A stretch of 64,000 nucleotides of DNA. It comes from Betaproteobacteria bacterium Ga0077526 (lineage in GTDB: Bacteria; Pseudomonadota; Gammaproteobacteria; Burkholderiales; Ga0077523). A program made the translations under genes and the position numbers. The notes below the pieces were generated by a model. The model was not told the origin of the DNA, did no database searches, and saw only the letters and a program-made list of their open reading frames with translations. Location: contig LNDV01000019.1 in assembly GCA_001464765.1 (NCBI GenBank), positions 1 to 64,000 on the forward strand, written 5' to 3'. Below are positions 1 through 8,000 of this stretch, piece after piece; the stretch's first letter is position 1, and every line of letters begins with the position of its first letter.

Positions 1-292
1 CCCACCTCAGAGGCCGGATATACGGTCGCAGTCGATCAAAAAACCATCAAACGTTCTGCTTGCAAACCGGGAGGAGTCCATATACGGACGAGGGCCGAAT
101 GGCCCGACTCCGGGGCGGACGATCGCAGTGTTGGCAACGTTGGCGGTTGTACGACCTTCCCCGGAGTCGCGGCTACCGCCGCTCGTCCGGGCCACCTCGA
201 GATGGCCTCCAGGTCAAGGGAAAACACTAAAATTCCAACCGTTTTTGTCGTTACTGTGCAAAAATCCCATGAATTCTTGTCGTGGAGTTCCC
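1..292. other. Upstream region of the AbiL-like pair, no gene seen
   Basis: I see no convincing gene here. The stretch carries two REP palindromes facing each other (about 84-115 and 159-195) and then a more AT-rich leader before the ATG at 293. The AT-rich part (about 225-285) is the likely promoter and leader for the ATPase/RloB pair, but I cannot fix -35 and -10 boxes. Confidence 0.5.
84..195. repeat. Pair of inverted GTAG-type REP elements
   Basis: Positions 84-115 carry the body of the element in plus orientation (CGGACGAG, inner GGCC arms, GACTCCGGGG), but the usual GTAGCC head is eroded. Positions 159-195 carry the reverse complement. The palindrome is the one seen at more than twenty other places in the window, so this is a diverged REP pair just upstream of the AbiL-like module. 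Confidence 0.8.
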
Positions 293-1609
293 ATGCTGCT
301 GGAGTTCCGTGTCCGCAACTTCCGCTCGATCCGCGACGATCAGGCCTTGAGCCTGGTGGCGGCGCCGGCCGACAAGGAGCTCGTCTCCACGAATCTGGCG
401 CCCACCGGCCTGAAGGGCCTGCCGCACGCCGTGCGCTCGGCCGTGATCTTCGGCCCGAACGCCAGCGGCAAGACGACCCTGCTCCTGGCGCTGCAGTACA
501 TGCGCGCAGTCATCGTGGAATCCGCCACGGTCATCCAGCCGGGACAGACGTTCAACGTTCAGCCCTTCCGCCTGGACAAAGGCACCGCGAAGGAACCTAC
601 CGAGTTCGAGTTGAGCTTCGTGGTAGACGGCGTACGTCATCAATACGGCTTCGCGATGACGGCAGAGCGGATCGTCAGCGAACAGCTTCTCGTCTGGCGT
701 ACCGCGAAGCCCACGCAGTGGTTCAGCCGGAAATGGGACCCCGAGACGAAGGGCTACGACTACGAGTTCAGCAGCTACCTGCCGGGCCCGAAGAAGCTAT
801 GGCAGGAGAGCACGCGCCCCAATGCGCTGTTTCTGTCGACGGCCGCGCAGTTGAACAGCGATGCCCTCGGGCCGATCGCGCAATACCTGACCAAGAGCAT
901 CGTGTACCTCCCGGCGGGCGCCTTGGTGGATCCTGCTTTTTCCACCTCGCTCCTCCAATCCGCCGAAGGTCGCAGCGCTGTACGCGACTTCCTGGCCACG
1001 GCGGATTTCTCGATTGCCGAGGTCTCGACTGCCGAGCGCAAGGGATTTCGCGGTGAGGTCGAGTTTCAGCCGGGAGGCGTCACCCAGGCGCGCCAAGTGG
1101 AGGCCGAATTCCTGGTGCCGATGTTCGAGCACAGGACGGACAACGGGTCCGCCACGTTCGAGCTGCACGAAGAGTCGGAAGGAACCCAGCGATTCTTTAC
1201 CTTGGCGGCTCCGGTGCTCGACGTTTTGAAGCATGGGCGCACGCTCGTCATCGACGAGCTCGACCGCAGCCTGCACACGCTGCTGGTCCGACGCCTCGTC
1301 GGCATGTTTCACGACCCGATACTCAATCCGCTCGGAGCGCAACTGATCTTCACTACGCACGACACCTCGCTGCTCGACCACACGCTGTTTCGCAGAGACC
1401 AGATCTGGTTCACCGAGAGGGACGGCAGCCAGGCCACTCAAGTCTATCCGCTCACGGACTTCAGTCCGCGCAAACAGGAGGCCTGGGAGCGCGGCTACCT
1501 CATGGGGCGCTACGGCGCCGTGCCGATGTTCCGGGACCTCTCGGAGTCCGCACCCGACGCGGCGACAGTACTGGCGCCGACGGCATCCGGCCCGACCGTG
1601 GCGGCCTGA
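293..1609 (+). CDS. AbiLi/RloA-like ABC-type ATPase, anti-phage
   Basis: 438 residues. The ATG at 293 begins the family N-terminus MLLEFRVRNFRSI and has GGAG about 6 nt upstream; a longer frame from 128 has no family-like extension, so I reject that start. The Walker A motif GPNASGKT lies at residues 54-61. A late Walker B reads LVIDELD and is followed by an H-switch TTHD near the C-terminus, the layout of AAA_15/AAA_21 SMC/RecF-like ATPases. The next gene, 15 nt downstream, encodes a RloB protein. ATPase+RloB is the arrangement of the lactococcal abortive-infection system AbiL (AbiLi-AbiLii) and of rloA/rloB beside restriction loci. By inference the ATPase senses infection and controls a RloB nuclease. 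The function is family-based and not shown here. Confidence 0.85.
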   Translation: MLLEFRVRNFRSIRDDQALSLVAAPADKELVSTNLAPTGLKGLPHAVRSAVIFGPNASGKTTLLLALQYMRAVIVESATVIQPGQTFNVQPFRLDKGTAKEPTEFELSFVVDGVRHQYGFAMTAERIVSEQLLVWRTAKPTQWFSRKWDPETKGYDYEFSSYLPGPKKLWQESTRPNALFLSTAAQLNSDALGPIAQYLTKSIVYLPAGALVDPAFSTSLLQSAEGRSAVRDFLATADFSIAEVSTAERKGFRGEVEFQPGGVTQARQVEAEFLVPMFEHRTDNGSATFELHEESEGTQRFFTLAAPVLDVLKHGRTLVIDELDRSLHTLLVRRLVGMFHDPILNPLGAQLIFTTHDTSLLDHTLFRRDQIWFTERDGSQATQVYPLTDFSPRKQEAWERGYLMGRYGAVPMFRDLSESAPDAATVLAPTASGPTVAA

Positions 1610-1624
1610 CGTCAGGCGCCGCTC

Positions 1625-2314
1625 GTGGGAAAGGATGGGCAACCCAAGCATCGCCAGGAAGCGCGGGAGCTAAGGCGCCACGCCGCCCGCCGCCAACCCG
1701 CCGATCGCCTGCTCATCGTTTGCGAAGGAGAAAAGACCGAACCGCTGTACCTGAACGAGATTCGCCAGGAACTGAGGCTGCCCTCCGCGAATATTCAAGT
1801 TCAGCCTACGGCGTACGGTACCGAACCTCTGCGCATCGTCGAATACGCGGAAGACCTCTTCATGAGTGGCAATCGCGAGCGCGGCATCCTGCCCCGCAGC
1901 TTCGATCGTGTCATCGCCGTCTTCGACCGCGACTCGCACCATACCTACCATGCCGCGATCGCCAAGGCAGCCTCACTGAACGAACGCATAACCAACGACG
2001 AAGGCGTCAAGGTTCCGTTCGAACCTGTGGTCTCGGTACCTTGCTTCGAACTGTGGCCGCTGTTGCACTTCGAGGACGTACTGGCGCCCATCGAACGGGG
2101 TGACGTGTACCAGCGACTGCAGCAACACTTGCCTGGGTACGCCAAGGGACAAGCCTCGCTCTGGGCGATGACGAAGCCACAGCTTGACGACGCAACCGCC
2201 CGCGCCAAGGCGCTGATCGCCGCTGGAGGCCACGCCCACCACGGCCAGCTACCCTTCACTGAGATGCACACCCTCGTCGATCAACTGCGGCATCTGAAGG
2301 ATCGAGCCGCATAG
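1625..2314 (+). CDS. rloB: RloB-like TOPRIM-fold protein (AbiLii-like)
   Basis: 229 residues from a GTG start. A basic N-terminus precedes the RloB signature LLIVCEGEKTEPLYL near residues 35-49. An acidic motif VIAVFDRDSH and a later segment PCFELWPLLHFED complete the TOPRIM-like metal-binding set of conserved acids expected for RloB (PF13707). The length is close to the usual 200-230 residues. It follows the ATPase with a 15-nt gap, so the two are almost certainly co-transcribed. RloB proteins are thought to be nucleases acting as effectors of abortive infection. The target is unknown here. Confidence 0.85.
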   Translation: MGKDGQPKHRQEARELRRHAARRQPADRLLIVCEGEKTEPLYLNEIRQELRLPSANIQVQPTAYGTEPLRIVEYAEDLFMSGNRERGILPRSFDRVIAVFDRDSHHTYHAAIAKAASLNERITNDEGVKVPFEPVVSVPCFELWPLLHFEDVLAPIERGDVYQRLQQHLPGYAKGQASLWAMTKPQLDDATARAKALIAAGGHAHHGQLPFTEMHTLVDQLRHLKDRAA

Positions 2315-2464
2315 GGCAAACACCCCGACAGCCGTCGCCCCTTGCGGAGCCGGGACGGCCGCCGGGCCCTGCGCTCACCCTGACCGGCGTTGGACGCGCC
2401 GGCGCGCACTCGCCGTGTCACTGAACACGCTACACCACGCTGCCGCGAAATGACTCTGTCCTAT

Positions 2465-3802
2465 CAGGCTGTTGAACTTCTACTGATCACGCAGACTGAG
2501 GCCCCGCGACATGAAACGCTGGAATGAGCGTGGAGTCCGGGCGAGAGTAGGCGCTTCGGGCGATTTGTTCGCAGAACGGACCGAAGGCACGCTCTTCCGA
2601 GGCAGGTTTCAACGCTCATTGTGCCCGATTCGTCCTTCACGGCACCGCGCTGCCCATCAGATTGCGCATTCGTACGAGGTTGTACCCCGTCATCGTCAAC
2701 ACGAACTGGAACCCCACCCGACGCCAGCCCCGCAGCTTCGTCTTGCGCACCGGCCCGATCGTCTTCGCCCAGCCGAACACCTCCTCGATGCGCTTTCGTA
2801 TCCTCTGGCTGACCTGATAGCTCTCGTGACGGGTGGTCCGCCCATCGATGGCCGATCCGCTGGTTCTTTTCTCATTGCAGGCCACGTGCGGCGTGACGCC
2901 CAACGAGCGAAGCTGCGCGACGAAACCTCGGGTGTCGTAGCCCTTGTCGGCCCCGAGCGTCTTGGCTTTGGGTTTGCCCTGGATCATCGCCACCGCAGCG
3001 TCCCGCTCCGCCGTGCCGGTGGCTTGCCCCAAGGTGGCCGCCGCCACCAGACCGTTGCGGTTCTCCATCAGCACATGCCCGGAGAAGCTCGGCTGCGCAG
3101 GCTGGGAGTGGCTCTTGCGCGCCAGTCTGGACTCCGGATCGGTGCGGGAGGCGTGCGTCTCGTTGCTGCGGCTCTCGCCCCGGAAGTCACGCCCGGCGTT
3201 GCGCCCCACGCCGTCGGCGTTATCGTCGTCCCCGCCGTCTTTGCGCCGCACGCTCTTGTGCGAGGCCCATGCCTCGATCAGCGTCCCGTCGACGCTGAAG
3301 TGCTCGTCGGAAGTCAGCCCGGCAGCTTTGGCCTGAGCGAAGATCTCCTCGAAAAAGCGCTTCGCGAAGCTTTCCTCGAACAGACGCTCCCGGTTCTTCG
3401 AGAACGTCGAGTGATCCCACACTGGGTCGTCGGTGTTCAGACCGATGAACCAGCGAAACAGCAGGTTGTAGTCCAGCTGCTCCATCAGAAGCCGCTCGCT
3501 GCGGATGGTGTAGAAGATCTGCAGCAACAGCGCCCGGAACAGGCGCTCCGGCGGGATGGACGGTCGACCGCGCCGGGAGTACACCTTGTCGAACTCCGGC
3601 GACATGCGCTGCAGTGCCGCATCCACCATGGTGCGAACCGCTCGCAGCGGGTGCTCCGGCGGCACCCGCTTCTCTGGGGAGACGTAGCTGAACATCGTCG
3701 ATTGGGTCTGGTCGCCACCACGCATTGCAACGAACCTCAGTGCAGGAAGGTTGCGTCTTGGATCGTCAGAAACGAACCCAGTTCGAGTTTTTCAACAGCC
3801 TG
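2465..3802 (-). mobile_element. IS5-family insertion sequence
   Basis: The element is about 1.34 kb. Perfect 12-bp terminal inverted repeats CAGGCTGTTGAA lie at 2465-2476 and, inverted, at 3791-3802. One intact transposase gene lies inside on the minus strand. CTA occurs next to both ends (2461-2463 and 3803-3805), offset by one base on the left, which may be the remains of a target duplication. The right end abuts a decayed IS630-type transposase, so the IS probably landed in or beside an older element. Confidence 0.9.
2637..3725 (-). CDS. IS5-family DDE transposase
   Basis: 362 residues, full length for the family. It starts with the DUF772-type N-terminus (SPEKRVPPEHPLRAVRTMVD). The DDE residues are plausible at D146 (FSVDGTLIEAWASHKS), D260 (LGADKGYDT) and E314/E315 (RIEEVFGWAKT). 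A hydrophilic insert around residues 160-200 is normal for this group. The gene sits between intact terminal inverted repeats and has no frameshift, so the element may still be active. Confidence 0.95.
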   Translation of the reverse strand: MRGGDQTQSTMFSYVSPEKRVPPEHPLRAVRTMVDAALQRMSPEFDKVYSRRGRPSIPPERLFRALLLQIFYTIRSERLLMEQLDYNLLFRWFIGLNTDDPVWDHSTFSKNRERLFEESFAKRFFEEIFAQAKAAGLTSDEHFSVDGTLIEAWASHKSVRRKDGGDDDNADGVGRNAGRDFRGESRSNETHASRTDPESRLARKSHSQPAQPSFSGHVLMENRNGLVAAATLGQATGTAERDAAVAMIQGKPKAKTLGADKGYDTRGFVAQLRSLGVTPHVACNEKRTSGSAIDGRTTRHESYQVSQRIRKRIEEVFGWAKTIGPVRKTKLRGWRRVGFQFVLTMTGYNLVRMRNLMGSAVP

Positions 3803-3805
3803 CTA

Positions 3806-4670
3806 ACCGGGCGCGGCTCGGGGTCCTAGATCTGGATCGCCGCGTGAGGGGCCGAGTCGCCAAGTGCTGTCCATCACGGCCACAGTAGCTGTCGAGCTCT
3901 AGCGGAAACGCGTCGTCGATCTCACGCAAGAATGACAGGAACTCGTGTTTCCGACGGCGCGGCTTGCAGGTGGCGCGCAAGGCACCGTTGGGTACGTTGA
4001 GGGCCGCAAACAACTTGGTCGTGACATCGCGCTTGTAGTCATGTGCGACACTTTCGACACTGCCAAAGGCGGTGTCCACTCGAGAGCTTAGCACTGGCTC
4101 TCCTCGTCCACCAAAACGACCAATGCGTCGTTATCTGGCGGGCTGACGTATAGGCCGACGACATCGCACAGCTTCTCGACGAAGAACGGGTCGGCGGACA
4201 GCTTGAAGCCCTCGCTGCGGTGCGGCTGCAGACCGAAGATCTGGAAGTACTGTGCGACGCTGGACTTGGAGATTCTGGTCTCGGCGGCTACGGAGCGTAC
4301 GCTCCAGTGTGTCGCACTGTCGGCATGCTGAGTGCGCGGCGTCGTTTTGATCAACAACTGTGCCACCCGCTCGTCGTCGATAGTGCGCGACTCTCCGGGG
4401 GGCACGTCACCATAAAGAGCAGCAATTCGCCGCTCGATGAACCGTGCGCGCCATTTTCCCGCGGTCGCCTTGGATAGCTTGAGATATTCGGCGATAGCGT
4501 TGTTGGGTTCGCCATCGGCGCTGGACGGCATGATGCGCGCGGTGGCTCAGAGCGCTCGGCAGCGACCGGATTCGAGCGAAGGATTGAAGTTGTGCGCGTT
4601 CCTCGTCCGACAACTTCCGTTGCGCTTTCGCCGTGCCCGCTCTGATGGTGGTGTCTCCATCCTGAAAACA
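3806..4670 (-). pseudogene. Decayed IS630-family transposase
   Basis: Reading right to left, recognisable IS630 pieces lie in changing frames. The N-terminal KLSDEERAQLQSFAR segment (about 4643-4580) is followed by a frameshift. A long stretch from about 4531 to 4088 then contains LKLSKATAGKWRARF, THWSVRSVAAETRISKSS and FKLSADPFFVEKL, and ends with VLVDEESQC and a premature stop. A second frameshift precedes VAHDYKRDVTTKLFAALN and FLSFLREID (about 4090-3880). Beyond that the frame breaks again, and the C-terminal catalytic part is missing where the IS5 element begins. At least three disablements plus truncation make it non-functional. Confidence 0.85.
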
Positions 4671-4699
4671 CCCCAAAGGAATGCATAACTGGTGACACT

Positions 4700-5060
4700 T
4701 AACTGGCGAGGCTTCAGAAAAAGTCGCCAAACTCGAAGGAGGGAAGAAAACGGGGGTCCGTCTACCCCTCCCGCGGGTCGTAGCGTTCGATAGAGCGCGT
4801 CCTGCGAGGTCAATTCTGGTCTCATTCTCGACGTTCCACGAAAGAGGGCCTTTTTCTGCAGCCTCAACGGGACAGGTCACTAGTTCGCCGCGCTCTGCTT
4901 CCCTCGTTCGAGCGTTCGCTCATGATTCCGCAGAGCTATAGAAACGTTCAACAACACCTCGTCGGTCGGCCGCCCGTAGCCGACCACAACACCGTCTCTC
5001 CGTGATGCGCCCTCTCGCCGGGGTAACGGTGTAAGGGAGACCAGGAGTAAGCTGCCGTAG
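4700..5060. other. Non-coding flank downstream of the 1549-residue gene
   Basis: I see no gene here. The right-hand part (about 4885-5060) aligns over roughly 180 nt with 13550-13728, the region just downstream of the other FGE-domain gene. A hairpin with stem GCTGCC/GGCAGC (5051-5056 and 5065-5070) overlaps the stop codon of the neighbouring gene. Confidence 0.6.
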
Positions 5061-5070
5061 CTAAGGCAGC
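4885..5070 (-). repeat. Shared 3' block, copy A (after FGE-domain gene)
   Basis: In minus orientation this begins at the stop codon of the 1549-residue gene and runs on for about 180 nt. It matches copy B at 13550-13734 with scattered differences and small gaps. Shared landmarks on the plus strand include CATGATTCC, CTCGTCGG/CTCGGTCG, CCGTCT.TCCGTGATG and CCTCTC.CC.GGG. The block contains a 6-bp-stem hairpin over the stop codon. Its role is unknown. It is either a relic of gene duplication or a functional 3' element. Confidence 0.7.
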
Positions 5071-8000
5071 GCTCTAGCGACTCGGAAACCGAGGTCGTCG
5101 TGGCTGGTCGCGATGTTGATAAAGTAGCGGTACGCGGAGCGGGTCAACTGCACGTCGCTTCGCCAGCTTCCGCCTCGTACCACGCGCTGAGAACATTCGC
5201 CACTCATCCAGGCATTTCCATCGCGGGGTGCGCCCACGTACCAATCCTGCCAGCAGTCTTCCGTCCACTCGCGCACGTTGCCGATCATGTCATACAGTCC
5301 GAACCCGTTCGCCGTGCGACTCCCGACTGGATCCGTCATGTCTTTGCCACAACGACCGACTTTCCCGTATCTGCATATGGACGCGGGGTTGTTGCCGAAA
5401 TGCCATCGTGCTGCATTGCGCGCCCGAGCGGCGTACTCCCACTCCGCTTCGCTCGGAAGACGGTACAACTTCTTCGACTTGCCGGACAGCCACTCCACGT
5501 ACCTCGTCGCGTCGCCGAAAGTGACGCCGATCACCGGACGACGCCCTCGCCCATAGCCGCTGTCACTCACAGGCGGGCACTTACCATCAGAAACGCAAGC
5601 TTCCCACTCATTGTGCGTGACCTCGTACTTGCTCAATGCAAATCGGCGCACTGCCACCTCGTGCACGGGACGTTCGTCATCCGCTGAGCGCTCCTCGGAC
5701 TTGGGCGCCCCCATGTCGAAGCTACCGCTAGGGATCACGACCATCTCGGGACACGCGGAGCAATTGCGAAAGACCTGGCCGTCTACGTACGATCCCGGAT
5801 CCCCTATTTCGAAAACTTCAATGGCGGTCGGCAAAACGGGGCGCTCTGTCTGCTCACCAGAACGGTCTTCATCCGCGTGACGCCGTTCGGACGCTGAGAG
5901 GTCTGTCGGAACTGCCACACGCGGGTCTTTGATGGGCGGAATGATTGGCCCCGTGGGAACGAGCAGAAAATCCCCGCCCCTGTGACCGGCGGCTTCAAAC
6001 GGTCCATACACCGGAGTCTGCTCGACGTTCGAATCGTCCACCATGCCCGCGGCGACCTGCGTCCTCAGACTGCTTCCAGAAAGCCTGCCTGCGTTGCTCG
6101 TCGCCAAAACGTTAAACAGCGCTCGACCGAAGGGCGACACCCCGGTAGCTCCAATCCTCGTCTGATTGGTCGCCGTCGACGCAAAGAGCATCCGAGTACC
6201 TCCACCACTTGCTGCGCGGGACAGTTTCAGTTCGAGCAACGCCCCCGCATCTGTGACATCGAGGATAGTCAGAACCTCTCGGGCGGACAAACGACGGACG
6301 TGCTCCGCCAACTCCTGGCTTGAGACGGAAACGCTGCCATCGATTTTGTCGACCTTTCTCGACGACCCCGTCGCGAACGCCCAACCCTTTGGATCATCAT
6401 TGCGGACGCCTATTCCCCCAAACCCCGATAGGAAGACGATGACGCGATCCTCGGCGCGTATATCCTCGGCCGCTTTGTCGAACAAGGACTTGATCTGCGC
6501 TTTGTCCGGGTTCTCAAGTGCTGTGACGTCATAGGAATAGCGCCTCTTCAGCACGTCCGCGAACGCTTTGGCGTCTGGAATCGGGCTCCGCAATCTTGTG
6601 ACTCGATCCGCTGGCTCGTTGACAGCGATCGAGAGCAGGACGTTGCGCGGTCCTAGTTCGCCAAGAGTCCAGGCTTCCACCGCACCGGTCCGGGTTGCAA
6701 AGGCAAACGTCTTGCCATCTCCGGACAGCGTGATGGGGCCACTGGCGCCCAACCCTTCCAACGCCTCCATAGATCGACCCTTGCCACGGAAGAGAGTGAG
6801 ATCGCCGTCCCCGCGTACCGCAATGGTCGTTAGCCCGTCATCGCTCGTTGCTAGCCCCACGAGTGGCGATCCATCGTGCAGGGTCGCACCGTTCGCGACG
6901 TCTCCGAGCAGTGCTCCTGCAGGTTTCAGGGAGTACACGCCAATAGAGTGATCCTTCCGGGCGACAACGAGGTGCTGCCCTCCTTCAGAGACCGCGCAAG
7001 CCGTCGGTGGGCCTGCTGGGGACTTCGGGCCGTCCGCACGGACCATGCGTGCGAGGAACGTCCTTCCCACCTTGACCACAAGATTGCGCGTTGGCTCGAA
7101 TCCGACACACAACGCTTCGTCCCCCGCCGGTGCCATGTCCTGGACAGCATCGAACAAGAGGTTCGCGCCGACGTTCAGCTCGTTGGTAGCCCACTTCACG
7201 GTCGGGGGCGAGGCCTCCGCTGACCAAGCCCCGGTTTCCTTGGACCGGATGTAGCTATTGACCGAGGCGCGAGACAGCGCGACAAAGCGGTCTGGGGCCA
7301 CGGTGACTTGCTCGACAGGACGGGTGTCCGGCGCGTCAGTCTCGAAGCGCTTCGTACCGAGAGCATGGACCGCCACCCGTCCCGAGGACCGGCCGGCGAC
7401 GACCCACTGTTGCCCGGGGACCATGGCCAACGCGCTAGGGGTCTGGCGGATCGGGTCCGGAGGGGGCGTCTGGGAGCCTTCAACGGTCCACAGTGGCAGC
7501 CACCACGCCAGCGCCCCCGCCAGCAGCAGCGAGGTCGCAGCCACCGGTAGCAGGCGAACTCCGACGAGGGGCACGCCGTTCTTGAAGAACAGATTCCGGA
7601 TGACCTCGGTCGGGTCGACTGCCAGTCGCGACGAACGCCCGCTCATGAACCGTAGAAACACGAGGTCCCGGTCGGCGGCGTCCAGTCTCGGCTTGGGCTT
7701 TCCCGTACTCTTCAGACCGCGAAGAATGTCCTTCCACACCGAAGCGGAAGGCTCGTCGGGGATCGCGATGCGCAGGGGCAGGTTGTCGTTCGCATCTTCG
7801 GCAATGCGTCGCAGGAAACCACCGAGCGTCGCGCGGACCGCATGCTCCCGTGCGGGCGGCAGGGTCTCGAGCAGCGCTTCGCGCAACCAGTCCGGGAAGA
7901 AGCCTTCGCGCAGCCACGGCAGGCGTGCCAGCCCAGGCAGCAATCGGGCGAACCGCGCCTCGTCGGTCACGACACACTGCCCGACCCGCAAAGTGATGCC

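Noticed and set aside
5061..5200. Recent diversity-generating homing between the two FGE genes
   Set aside because: The two C-termini also differ at synonymous third positions of conserved residues (for example Ser, Ala and Leu codons), which a single shared template would not give. It is kept only as a possibility with separate templates.
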